This document shows positions 33,569 through 41,954 of a stretch of 64,000 nucleotides of DNA, one piece after another (the stretch's first letter is position 1; each line of letters begins with the position of its first letter). Location: positions 151,408-215,407 of the forward strand of contig JARGFU010000010.1 in the NCBI GenBank assembly GCA_029210625.1, written 5' to 3'. The position numbers and the translations under genes were made by a program. Source of the DNA: Deltaproteobacteria bacterium. GTDB lineage: Bacteria > Myxococcota > Myxococcia > SLRQ01. The notes under the pieces were generated by a model. The model saw only the letters and a program-made list of their open reading frames with translations, made no database searches and was not told the origin of the DNA.

Positions 33569-36462
33569 GACCTCGGGCAACAGCCCTCGCGATCCTGCTG
33601 CTCCTCACGGGATGCGACGGCCTGGGGCTCGGTGTCTCCGGCGAGGACCTCCTGGTCGAACCTGAAGCCCTGGACTTCGGGATGCAGGAGGTGGGGCGGG
33701 TCGTCGGTCGAGAGGTCTCGATCACGAACCTTTCTCGGTCCGCCGTCGAACTCTCGCTGCGGGTCGATCCGGGGACGGAGGGTGCCACCTTCGGGGTCGA
33801 TCCCGAAGAGTTGCGCCTGGAGGCGGGCACCACCGGCACGGTTCTCGTCGAGTACCTGCCGGTGCTCGGAGCCTCGGAGGCCACGCTGGTGCTGGCTCAC
33901 CGGGGGAAGACCCTCGAGAGCCTTCCGGTCAGTGGGAGCGGAGCCATTCCCACGCTGCGGATCGAACCAGAGGCGATCGACTTCGAGCTGGTGCTGATCG
34001 GCACCGCCGAGTCGATACCCTTCGCCGTGAGGAACGAGGGACCCATTCTCGCGAGGTTCACCCCGCGCGTCGTTCCGGCTGAAGGGGCCTTTGCCTTGGG
34101 ATCGACGCCCGATGCCATCGAGCTGGCCGTCGGGGACGAGGTCGAGCTCGACCTACGCTTCGCTCCCTCGGTCGAGGGCGTGCAGGGAGGGTGGCTGGAG
34201 CTGGTTCCCTGCACGGGGTGCGAGGTGGTCCGCGCCGCGCTCGAGGGCGAGGGCATCCGCTCGGGCCTGGTGCTCTCCCCCTCCAGCCTCGACTTCGGGG
34301 CCGTGACCCTCGGTGAGGCTCGCACACTCCCGCTCGAGCTCCGAAACCTCTCCAACGTGGAGCTCTCCTTCGACCTGGCTCCTGCCAGTGGGGGTCCCGA
34401 TGCGCTGGCCTTCGAGATCGGGGAGGGGCCCTGGGTGATCTCGCCGCGGTCGAGCCACGAGATCCCCGTGACCTTCGCTCCTACCGAGGAGCGCGCCTAC
34501 GCTGCCTTGCTCGGCTGGACCTCGACCGACCCTCGTTCTCGTAGTGGCAGCCTGCCGCTCCTCGGTTCCGGCGGAGGACCGGAGCCTCTCGTCCTGCCCA
34601 CGCGGCTCGACTTCGGTGAGGCGGCCCTCGCGACGCGCCGCCAGGCCGAGCTCGTCGTCTCGAATACCGGCACCTCGGTGCTGCGACTGGAGTCGGCCGC
34701 CTTCTCCACCCCGGAGGCGTTCTCCCTGCTGACGCCGCTCCCCCTCGCGGTGGAACCGGGTGCGCTGGAGAGAGTCGAGGTGGCGTTCGAACCGGGTGTG
34801 CCGGGTGCTCACACCTCCACGCTCCAGCTCGAGACCAACGACATCGACACTCCCCGGCTGGAGATCCCCCTCACGGGGACCGGGATCGTGCTCCCGGCCT
34901 GCGAGGTGGAGGTCCACCCCCCGGCGCTCACCTTCGGGGTGAGCGCGGACGGGTGGCCGCTGCGGCGCCAGATCGTGGTGCGAAACGGGGGCTTGCTCGG
35001 CGACTGCCTGGTGGCCGACTGGCGGATCTCCGGCGCGGACGCCGGCACCTTCACGCTCGATGGACCGATCGGTGGCAGCGCGAGGCTCGCGCCGGGAGAG
35101 CGGCTGGTGTTCGGAGTGGAGGCCACGCTCCCCGAGGTCGGCAGCTTTTCCGCCCTCTGGACGGCCTACGTCTCACGCCCGGGGGAGGATCGAATCAGCG
35201 TCCCCCTCACCGCGCATCGCGTGGATACCGAGCTCTTCGTGGCGCCCGCTCCACTCGACTTCGGCGCCGCGCGGCCGGGTTGCGTCCGGGCCGAGCGCAG
35301 CGTCTGCCTCCACGACGCGGGCAACCTGGGGGCCCGTGTACTGGACGCCGGCGTCTCGACCACGGGGCCCGCGGACGCCTTCTTCCTCAGCGCCCTGCCC
35401 CCCGAGCTGGGGACGCCTGCCGGATACACCTTGGGTGCAGGGGAATCCCTCTGCGTGGGGGTGTCCTATCTGCCGACCGTCCCCAGTGGGTCCGAATACG
35501 GGGCGCTTCGTTTCGAGGTGGAGGGCCAGCCCGGCCCCTTCGTGGTCGGTCTTCGTGGTCTGGCAACCTCCCTGACCGGATTGAGCGAGCGCTTCAGCCT
35601 CCCCGGGGCGGCTCCTGGTCCGAAGGCAACGCTCTTCGTGGTGGATGTGTCAGCCTCGATGTACGCGGAGGAGGGGAGCTTCGTCGCAGGTGCCCCGATC
35701 TACTTCGACCGGCTCTCGAACTCCAGTTCGAACTATGCCATTGCCGTGACCAATATGGAGACGATCCAGGAGGGCGGTCGGTTTCACCCGCTGGATGACG
35801 CTCGTCCAAGAGTCGTCACACCGGCGCTCGCCGATCCCCGGGGGGCGTTCCTCGCAACCGTCGCAGAGCTTGCGGCTACCAATCTCTTCAATAGCGAGCT
35901 CGGAATGGAGGCCACATTCCTCGCCTTCTCGACCGCGGCCCTGACCACCACCAACCAGGGCTTCCTCTCGCCGGAGGGACCACTTCACATCGTGTTCGTC
36001 TCGGACAACGACGACTGGTCTCCGCGAGACGACCTTCTCTACGCTCACTTCCTGGAAGCCCTCGTGGGGCGCGAGGTGTCCTCCCTTACGGTCTCGGCGG
36101 TCGTGACGCCGCCAGAGGGTTGCCCGCTGCCCTCCGACACGACCGAGCTCGTGGGTCACCGCTACATCGGTCTGGCCGGGCGCTTCGGGGGCATCGTCCG
36201 CCCCGTCTGCTCGGAGGCCGACTGGAGCGAGACCATGACCGCGCTCGCCGACGTCTCCACCGGGAGCCGCTGGCACTTTCCACTCTCCGACCAGCCCGTT
36301 CCGGCTTCCATCGCCGTGTTCGTGGAGCAGCGCGGCGGTCAGCGGCTCCCGCTCACGGGGTGGATCCACGACCCGGCTCGCAATAGCGTGGATTTTCCTG
36401 AGACTGGTCCTGCTCCGGAAGGCGAAGCGGTCGTCATCGAATACGAGCCGATCTGTCTCTGA
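33565..36462 (+). CDS. ASH/choice-of-anchor-D lipoprotein with C-terminal von Willebrand A domain
   Basis: A 965-residue lipoprotein (lipobox LLTGC near residue 17). Residues 30-660 hold six or more Ig-like domains of the ASPM-SPD-2-Hydin type, each with a PxxLDFG strand (EALDFGMQEVG, SSLDFGAVTLGE, TRLDFGEAAL, APLDFGAARPG) and a later VxFxP strand. From about residue 690, FVVDVSASMYAEEG gives the DxSxS MIDAS of a von Willebrand A domain, with IVFVSDNDDWS downstream. The TTG at 33565 overlaps the preceding stop (TTGA); no better start keeps the signal peptide. Probably a surface binding protein. Confidence 0.82.
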   Translation: MRPRATALAILLLLTGCDGLGLGVSGEDLLVEPEALDFGMQEVGRVVGREVSITNLSRSAVELSLRVDPGTEGATFGVDPEELRLEAGTTGTVLVEYLPVLGASEATLVLAHRGKTLESLPVSGSGAIPTLRIEPEAIDFELVLIGTAESIPFAVRNEGPILARFTPRVVPAEGAFALGSTPDAIELAVGDEVELDLRFAPSVEGVQGGWLELVPCTGCEVVRAALEGEGIRSGLVLSPSSLDFGAVTLGEARTLPLELRNLSNVELSFDLAPASGGPDALAFEIGEGPWVISPRSSHEIPVTFAPTEERAYAALLGWTSTDPRSRSGSLPLLGSGGGPEPLVLPTRLDFGEAALATRRQAELVVSNTGTSVLRLESAAFSTPEAFSLLTPLPLAVEPGALERVEVAFEPGVPGAHTSTLQLETNDIDTPRLEIPLTGTGIVLPACEVEVHPPALTFGVSADGWPLRRQIVVRNGGLLGDCLVADWRISGADAGTFTLDGPIGGSARLAPGERLVFGVEATLPEVGSFSALWTAYVSRPGEDRISVPLTAHRVDTELFVAPAPLDFGAARPGCVRAERSVCLHDAGNLGARVLDAGVSTTGPADAFFLSALPPELGTPAGYTLGAGESLCVGVSYLPTVPSGSEYGALRFEVEGQPGPFVVGLRGLATSLTGLSERFSLPGAAPGPKATLFVVDVSASMYAEEGSFVAGAPIYFDRLSNSSSNYAIAVTNMETIQEGGRFHPLDDARPRVVTPALADPRGAFLATVAELAATNLFNSELGMEATFLAFSTAALTTTNQGFLSPEGPLHIVFVSDNDDWSPRDDLLYAHFLEALVGREVSSLTVSAVVTPPEGCPLPSDTTELVGHRYIGLAGRFGGIVRPVCSEADWSETMTALADVSTGSRWHFPLSDQPVPASIAVFVEQRGGQRLPLTGWIHDPARNSVDFPETGPAPEGEAVVIEYEPICL

Positions 36463-36501
36463 AACTCGAGAGCGGTCGGGCTGAAGAGGGATGACTGACG
36501 C

Positions 36502-36966
36502 CTAGAAGACGTGGCCGAGATCGAGGTAGAAGCCGGTCGTGCCGTCGGTGGGGGAGACGCCGTAGTCGGCGCGCACCAGGAAGGTCTTGCCCCAGAGGAG
36601 GCGCAGGCCGCCGCCCAGACCCATCCCCAGGCGGGGCGGGCCCTCGATGCTGCGGCGCAGGGGATCGGCGAAGACCAGGCCGAGGTCCGAGAAGGCCAGG
36701 GCCCGCAGCTCGAGGTTGGTCAGCACCTTCCCCAGCCCGTGGAAGCGGCGGGCGAGCACCCCCCGCAGGCCGATGGCTCCGCCGGTGGCGCTGAAGGGCC
36801 TCGGCCCGCCGATCTCCGAGAGCTCGTAGAAGGGGGGGCGCCCGAGGATCAGGTCCCCGGCCAGGCGAAGGGCGGCGGAGAGGCGCCCCGGCCAGAGGGT
36901 CCGGTAGAGGCGCAGATCGGCGGTGAGCCCGCCCCAGAGCAGCGCCCGTACGGCAAGGGACCCCAT
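36502..36966 (-). CDS. Omp85/BamA-like outer membrane barrel fragment
   Basis: A 154-residue ORF that resembles the last strands of an Omp85-family barrel: an RGVLARRFHGLGKVLTNLEL strand pair, then GLGGGLRLLWGKTFLVRADY and a final strand ending FYLDLGHVF with a terminal Phe, the outer-membrane signal. Family members are 400-800 residues with POTRA domains, none of which is present. The upstream side is occupied by a terminator and tRNA genes. It has no obvious signal peptide. It may be a decayed remnant or a truncated paralogue, so expression is uncertain. Confidence 0.5.
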   Translation of the reverse strand: MGSLAVRALLWGGLTADLRLYRTLWPGRLSAALRLAGDLILGRPPFYELSEIGGPRPFSATGGAIGLRGVLARRFHGLGKVLTNLELRALAFSDLGLVFADPLRRSIEGPPRLGMGLGGGLRLLWGKTFLVRADYGVSPTDGTTGFYLDLGHVF

Positions 36967-36981
36967 CGGGGGAAGATAGCG

Positions 36982-37024
36982 AAAAAGAGAAGGCCCCGAC
37001 GAGCAGGGTGCTCGTCGGGGCCTT
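36982..37024 (-). terminator. Rho-independent terminator of the tRNA transcript
   Basis: Bases 36990-37005 and 37009-37024 are a perfect 16-bp inverted repeat (AAGGCCCCGACGAGCA and its complement) with a three-base loop. Read on the minus strand it is followed by CTCTTTTTC (A-run at 36982-36986 on the plus strand). It lies just after tRNA-Glu. Confidence 0.9.
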
Positions 37025-37028
37025 CGAG

Positions 37029-37104
37029 TGGCGTCCCCGGGGGGAATCGAACCCCCGTTGCCGGCTTGAAAGGCCAGCGTCCTGGGCCACTAGACGACGG
37101 GGAC
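37029..37104 (-). tRNA. tRNA-Glu (UUC)
   Basis: A 73-base cloverleaf plus an encoded CCA (37029-37031). The acceptor stem pairs GTCCCCG with CGGGGAC, the D arm is GTCTAGTGGCCCAGGAC, the anticodon loop CTTTCAA gives anticodon TTC, and the T arm is GGGGGTTCGATTCCCCC. It closely resembles bacterial tRNA-Glu. Eleven bases separate it from tRNA-Lys upstream. Confidence 0.97.
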
Positions 37105-37115
37105 CTATTCGAGAT

Positions 37116-37191
37116 TGGTGGGTTGCAGAGGAGTCGAACCTCTGACCGATGGATTAAAAGTCCACTGCTCTACCAACTGAGCTAGCAACCC
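37116..37191 (-). tRNA. tRNA-Lys (UUU)
   Basis: A 73-base cloverleaf plus an encoded CCA (37116-37118). The acceptor stem pairs GGGTTGC with GCAACCC, the D arm reads AGCTCAGTTGGTAGAGC, the anticodon loop CTTTTAA gives TTT, and the T arm is CAGAGGTTCGACTCCTCTG. It is first of the tandem pair, 19 bases after the lipoprotein gene on the same strand. Confidence 0.97.
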
Positions 37192-37210
37192 GCTTTCGTC
37201 ACGAGGGGGT

Positions 37211-37798
37211 CTACTTTACGACCTTGACGGCGAACTCGCCCGTCTTTCCCTCCAGATTCACGTCGACGACGGTCTCACCGATGGCCTGGGCCCAGACGCC
37301 GCCCTGACCGTCGATGGTGACGATGCCCTCGTCGCGGGGCTTCAGGAAGATCTGCCGGTCCACGACCTTGGTGCCCTGGTAGTCGAAGGCCTCGATCTTC
37401 GGGACCACCCGCTCGGCGGCCTCGAGGGAGAGCTCCAGCGCCTTGTCGTGGATGACGATCTTCTCGACGAGGTTCACCCGCACCAGGACCCGGCCCTCGA
37501 GCTTGTCGGCCCGGGCGTAGACGTAGGCGGTGCCCGAGCCGGTGGCCTGGGCGCGGCCCTGCATGTCGATCTCCACGACGTCGGGCTTCTCGGAGACCCA
37601 GTCGAAGAGGACCTCGGGGTAGTAGTGCCCCTGCTGGTCCATCGCCCGGGCCTTGAGCTGCAGGGCCTGCCCCTTCCGGACGAACTGGACGTCCGTGGGC
37701 TCGACCTCGATGTAGCTGGGCCCCTTGCAGCCGGCGGCGGCGAGCAGGGTGGCCACTCCGAGGCCGATCAGGGTGTTGAGGTGGGTCGTCGTGTGCAT
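37211..37798 (-). CDS. Ig-like (Big_2-type) lipoprotein
   Basis: A 195-residue lipoprotein with lipobox LAAAGC near residue 24. Two Ig-like beta domains follow: residues 30-105 (IEVEPTDVQFVRKGQALQLK, then a GRAQATGSGTAYVYA strand) and 110-195 (FLKPRDEGIVTIDGQGGVWA, then a final EFAVKVVK strand). The GxAxxxxxGxAxVxA pattern is that of bacterial Ig group 2 domains. It probably sits in the periplasm or on the outer membrane. It ends 20 bases upstream of tRNA-Lys and no terminator was seen between, so read-through into the tRNAs is possible. Confidence 0.8.
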   Translation of the reverse strand: MHTTTHLNTLIGLGVATLLAAAGCKGPSYIEVEPTDVQFVRKGQALQLKARAMDQQGHYYPEVLFDWVSEKPDVVEIDMQGRAQATGSGTAYVYARADKLEGRVLVRVNLVEKIVIHDKALELSLEAAERVVPKIEAFDYQGTKVVDRQIFLKPRDEGIVTIDGQGGVWAQAIGETVVDVNLEGKTGEFAVKVVK

Positions 37799-37899
37799 GG
37801 TTCACCCCCGTGAAATCGAAGAACGCCTCGGTATCACGGCGGCGAGCGGCCTCGCAAGCGAGGGGGCACTTTCGTGAGCTTTGGGGTACCCTCCGGGGC

Positions 37900-39264
37900 A
37901 TGAAGAGCGCCGGGATGGGACGGAGCGCGCTCGTTGGAGCGCTGGGTTTCACGCTTTGCCTCGGGGCCATGGGCTGCACCGAGAAGGGGCTCTACGGCCT
38001 CGAGCTGGGGGTCCCCCTCCCGGCGGCCCAAGCGGCCTACGCGCCGGCCGTGGCGGGGGGGAGCTGGTCCCGGGAGGGCAGCCGGGCGGTGATCGAGGGC
38101 GAGAAGCTGCTCCCCAACCGCACCGAGCTCTTCCTCGACGGCGAGACGGTGATCGGCCTGCGGATGCGCTTCGACAAGTCGGGCATCGTGGCGGCGAACG
38201 AGCACCCGGTGACCCTGCCCCAGACCTTCCTGAACAAGCAGCAACCGGAGGGGGCGGCGGGGCCCTTCGAGCACAGCGGCATGAAGTTCTGGATGGACGC
38301 CACCACCCTCTACGGCTTCGCCAAGGACGGGGACGGCTTCACGATCGAGCGCCACACCCGCGCGGGCCTCGGGGCCGGCGGCGAGGGCTGCGACGCGGCC
38401 GCCGAGGTCGCCCGGCGCCTGGCCTCGGAGACGGCGAAGGCCTTCGGCGAGGACGGCGCCCGCACGAGGGACGAGCGCCTGGCCGAGGCCGCCCGCCTGC
38501 GCCCGCTCGCGGCGGCCGCCGAGCTGCTCTGCCCCGAGTCGAGCGGCGTGCTCACGGTCGTCGGTGACTTCTTCCGGGCCTCCGGCGCTGCCAACGGCGC
38601 CCTCGAGCGCTACAAGAAGGCGATGAAGGTGGCGGACGGCTGGGGGGTCGCCTCGATCTCCGACGCGCACGCCGGCATCGGCGCCGTGAGCTTCCAGTAC
38701 CGCAAGGACGAGGAGGCCGCCGAGCACTACCGCCTGGCCATCGAGCGCTCCAGCGACTCGGGGCAGCGGGCGAAGGTTTCCCGCGCCTACGCCGACGACC
38801 TCCACCAGCGGGAGCGCTACGGCGAGGCGGCGAAGTACTACGCCACCTACCTGGAGAACACGGCCTCGACCGACCAGAGCGACCTGGCCCGGGTCCACGC
38901 CCGCCTCCTGAGCACGACCATCGAGCAGCCGGGCGGCTGCAAGAAGGCCGAGCCGATCGCCGAGAAGGGCCTCGCCCTCGATCAGGCCAAGGAGCGCTCC
39001 CGGGCGGCGATGCTGGCCGCCGAGGCCTTCCGGATCATCGCCTGCGATCCCAAGAAGAAGAAGGACGGCTACAAGCGCCTCGAGGAGGCGGTGAAGCTCG
39101 ATCCCCTGATGGCCGCCGAGTGGTCCCGCTTGACCGCCTACTACGACCGCGAGGCGCAGGACGAGTGGGTCCTGAAGACCATGGTCGAGAACGGCTGGCT
39201 CGATCCGAAGGGCCTGAAGGCCGCCCGCGAGTACCAGAAGGAGGTCCGGGGGGAAGCCCGCTGA
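37900..39264 (+). CDS. TPR-repeat lipoprotein
   Basis: A 454-residue lipoprotein: signal LVGALGFTLCLGAMGC, with the lipid Cys near residue 26. Residues 30-165 form an N-terminal domain of unknown type. From about 200 to the end there are helical TPR-like repeats (GALERYKKAMKVADGWG, AEHYRLAIERSSDSGQ, GEAAKYYATYLENTA). The ATG at 37900 fits the signal, although the frame is open from 37810. Its stop overlaps the start of the RDD-SpoIIM gene (TGATG), so the two proteins are probably made together. Role unknown; a scaffold at the envelope is plausible. Confidence 0.75.
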   Translation: MKSAGMGRSALVGALGFTLCLGAMGCTEKGLYGLELGVPLPAAQAAYAPAVAGGSWSREGSRAVIEGEKLLPNRTELFLDGETVIGLRMRFDKSGIVAANEHPVTLPQTFLNKQQPEGAAGPFEHSGMKFWMDATTLYGFAKDGDGFTIERHTRAGLGAGGEGCDAAAEVARRLASETAKAFGEDGARTRDERLAEAARLRPLAAAAELLCPESSGVLTVVGDFFRASGAANGALERYKKAMKVADGWGVASISDAHAGIGAVSFQYRKDEEAAEHYRLAIERSSDSGQRAKVSRAYADDLHQRERYGEAAKYYATYLENTASTDQSDLARVHARLLSTTIEQPGGCKKAEPIAEKGLALDQAKERSRAAMLAAEAFRIIACDPKKKKDGYKRLEEAVKLDPLMAAEWSRLTAYYDREAQDEWVLKTMVENGWLDPKGLKAAREYQKEVRGEAR

Positions 39265-41051
39265 TGCCCGCCGAGCGCCTCCTTCTGGAGACGCCCGAGC
39301 GAGTCGGCCTCGATCTCGAGATCGTGGGGCTGGGGCCGCGCGCCCTGGCCTTCATGCTCGACGCCTTCATCCTCTTCCTCTGGTGGATCTTCGCCGTCTT
39401 CGTCCTGGGGCTCCTGACCCGGGGTGACGCCGTCGGCTGGTACGAGGGGCTCTCGGATCTGATCCGGACCCTCCTCTTCGTCGCCATCTTCGCGGTGAAC
39501 TGGGGCTACGGCCTGATCTTCGAGTGGGCCTGGAACGGCCAGACCCCGGGCAAGCGGGTCGTCGGGCTGCGGGTCGTGCGCCGCGACGGCAGGCCCTACG
39601 ACCTGGTCACCTCCGCGGTGCGCAACCTCTCCCGCCTCGTGGACGGCTTCCCCTTGAACACCTACGCGATCGGCCTGACCACCGTGGCGGTCACCACCGA
39701 GCACCGCCGCCTGGGCGACCTGCTCGCCGGGACCGTGCTGGTGCGGGACGCGCCCCCGGATCTCTCGGTCTACGGTAGCGGCGGCGGGGTGGAGACCGAG
39801 GGGCTGGAGCGGATCGCCCCCCTCGAGGCGCAGGTCTACGAGACGGTGGCCGACTACCTCGACCGGCGGGAGCACCTCGATCCGGCGGTGCGGGAGAAGG
39901 TCGCCCGCGCCACCCTGGAGATCGTCCTCTCGGGGAGCCGGGATCCGGCCGGGGAGCGTTCGGCGGCCGGGGAGGGCGGCGCCGCCATCGACGCCTACCT
40001 GCGGCGCCGGATGGAGGCGAGCCGGGCCACGCGTCGCGGCGCCGGGGTCGGCGCGGCGGCCCTCCTGCACTTCGTGGCGCGGCGGCGGGAGGACTGGGAG
40101 CACCTCGCCGACGCCCTCGACCGCCTGGTCCTCGGCCGGGCCTCCCTGGCGGACCTCGAGGACCTCGACAACCTCTACCGGCAGAGCAGCCGCGACCTGG
40201 CCTGGGTGCAGACCCGCTACCCGGGCTCCACCGCCTCCCGCTACCTGCAGGGCCTCTGCGCCCGGGCCTACCGGGAGGTCTACCGGGGCACGGGCGACCG
40301 CCGGGAGGCCTTCCGGGCCTTCTGGCGGCGCGACTTCCCGCTGGCGGTCTGGGACTCGCTGCCGCAGGTGCAGCTCGCGACCTTCCTCCTCGCCCTCGGC
40401 GCGCTGACCGGCGCCCTCCTGGTCCACCTCGATCCGGCCGTGGCGGACGACGTCCTCGGGCCGGCGCTGATGGAGACGGTGCGCTCGGGGAGGGTCTGGA
40501 CCGACGACCTCCTCTCGGTGGCGCCCCCCTCCCTGGTGAGCGCCCGCATCTTCACCAACAACCTCTCGGTGACGATCGCCGCCTTCGCCGGCGGCCTCAC
40601 CTTCGGGGTCTGGACCATCGTGCTCCTGATCCTCAACGGCGCGCTCCTCGGCGTCGCCTTCGCCGCGACGGCCATGCACGGGGTCTCGGGCAACCTCCTC
40701 GACTTCATCGCGGCCCATGGCCCGGTGGAGCTCTCGGTGATCGTCCTGGCCTCCGCCGCGGGGCTCAAGCTCGCGGTCGCCCTCCTCCTGCCCGGAGAGC
40801 TCCCCCGGGGTGACGCGCTGAAGACCCACGGCCGCACGGCGGTGCGGATCGTCCTGGGCGGCGCGCCCCTCCTGGTGGGGGTGGGGCTCATCGAGGGCTT
40901 CGTCTCGCCGGGGAGCTTCTTCCCCACCTGGCTGAAGGCCACCCTGGGCCTCGGCCTCGGGGTGATGGTCTGGGTCTACCTCCTGCGCTTCGGCCGCCGC
41001 GCCTGGCTCGAGCGCGCCGCGGGGGCAGCCCGGGCGCCCGAGGTCTGGTAG
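39264..41051 (+). CDS. RDD-SpoIIM fusion membrane protein
   Basis: A 595-residue membrane protein. Residues 1-165 are an RDD domain (RVGLDLEIVGLGPRALAFML then WNGQTPGKRVVGLRVVRRDG, ending EHRRLGDLLAGTVLV). Residues 240-595 resemble the stage II sporulation protein M family: a helical hydrophilic part (LEDLDNLYRQSSRDLAWV, RYPGSTASRYLQGLCARAY), then FWRRDFPLAVW and several hydrophobic segments with FTNNLSVTIAAFAGGLTFG and AAHGPVELSVI. In many bacteria these are two neighbouring genes beside a MoxR/DUF58 unit; here they are one chain and no MoxR gene is seen. The start overlaps the lipoprotein stop. Confidence 0.85.
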   Translation: MPAERLLLETPERVGLDLEIVGLGPRALAFMLDAFILFLWWIFAVFVLGLLTRGDAVGWYEGLSDLIRTLLFVAIFAVNWGYGLIFEWAWNGQTPGKRVVGLRVVRRDGRPYDLVTSAVRNLSRLVDGFPLNTYAIGLTTVAVTTEHRRLGDLLAGTVLVRDAPPDLSVYGSGGGVETEGLERIAPLEAQVYETVADYLDRREHLDPAVREKVARATLEIVLSGSRDPAGERSAAGEGGAAIDAYLRRRMEASRATRRGAGVGAAALLHFVARRREDWEHLADALDRLVLGRASLADLEDLDNLYRQSSRDLAWVQTRYPGSTASRYLQGLCARAYREVYRGTGDRREAFRAFWRRDFPLAVWDSLPQVQLATFLLALGALTGALLVHLDPAVADDVLGPALMETVRSGRVWTDDLLSVAPPSLVSARIFTNNLSVTIAAFAGGLTFGVWTIVLLILNGALLGVAFAATAMHGVSGNLLDFIAAHGPVELSVIVLASAAGLKLAVALLLPGELPRGDALKTHGRTAVRIVLGGAPLLVGVGLIEGFVSPGSFFPTWLKATLGLGLGVMVWVYLLRFGRRAWLERAAGAARAPEVW

Positions 41052-41062
41052 ACAGCCGCCCC

Positions 41063-41953
41063 GTGACCACGATCGTCTCCATCGATGGAAAGCTGGTGCC
41101 CCCCGAGGGCGCCACCATCTCCGTCTTCGACCGGGGCTTCCTCTACGGCGACTCGGTCTACGAGGTCGTGCGCACCTATCAGGGGCGCCCCTTCGAGCTG
41201 GGCGCCCACCTCGACCGCCTGGCGCACTCGGCGGCCCGGATCGGCCTGCGCCTGCCCTGGAGCCGCGAGCAGCTGACCCGCGCGGTGAACGACATCCTGG
41301 AGGCCTCGGGGCACGGCGCGCAGGAGCGCGAGAGCTACCTGCGGATCGTCGTCACCCGGGGCTCGGGAGAGATCGGCCTCGATCCCTCCCTGGCCGTCGA
41401 GCCCCGCACCATCCTCATCGCGCGCGTCCTCGAGCAGCCCGCCGTGGAGGCCTACCGCGAGGGAGTGACCGTGGCCCTGGTCGGGGGTCGGGAGGGGCTG
41501 CGCCGGCACGTCGATCCTTCCGCCAAGACCGGCAACTACCTGCCGAACGTCCTCGCGGTCGCCGAGGCCCGGGAGCGCCACGCCTACGAGGCGGTGATGG
41601 TCGACGAGCGAGACCGCCTCACCGAGGGCTCCTCCAGCAACGTCTTCCTGGTGCAGTTCGGCATCGTCCGCACGCCACCCCTCGCCGTCGGCATCCTCGA
41701 GGGGGTCACCCGCCGCACGGTGATCGAGGTCTGCCGGGAGGCGAAGATCCCGGTGGAGGAGGCGCGCCTGACCACCGCCGACCTGCACAGCGCCGACGAG
41801 GCCTTCCTGACCTCCTCCATCCGCGAGATCGTCCCCATCACCCGGGTCGAGGATCAGCCGGTGGGGACGGGGAAGGTCGGCGACGTCACCCGCGCCGTGC
41901 AGGCCGCCTTCCGGGGCCGCACCGGTCCGCCCTTCGGGGAGCCGCGATTCTAG
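41063..41953 (+). CDS. Class IV PLP aminotransferase (branched-chain or D-amino-acid type)
   Basis: A 296-residue PLP enzyme of fold type IV. FDRGFLYGDSVYEVVRTYQG near the N-terminus, the likely PLP lysine in DPSAKTGNYLPN (near residue 155), the TEGSSSNVFLV loop and the LEGVTRRTVIEV stretch are all family marks. Whether it acts on branched-chain amino acids, D-alanine or aminodeoxychorismate cannot be fixed from these motifs. GTG at 41063 is the start, directly after the RDD-SpoIIM gene; the gene ends one base before tag. Confidence 0.88.
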   Translation: MTTIVSIDGKLVPPEGATISVFDRGFLYGDSVYEVVRTYQGRPFELGAHLDRLAHSAARIGLRLPWSREQLTRAVNDILEASGHGAQERESYLRIVVTRGSGEIGLDPSLAVEPRTILIARVLEQPAVEAYREGVTVALVGGREGLRRHVDPSAKTGNYLPNVLAVAEARERHAYEAVMVDERDRLTEGSSSNVFLVQFGIVRTPPLAVGILEGVTRRTVIEVCREAKIPVEEARLTTADLHSADEAFLTSSIREIVPITRVEDQPVGTGKVGDVTRAVQAAFRGRTGPPFGEPRF

Positions 41954-41954
41954 G

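Noticed and set aside
36990..37191. tRNA pair as an integration site for a mobile element
   Set aside because: Both tRNAs are intact and no integrase gene or repeated tRNA 3' end was seen in the window.
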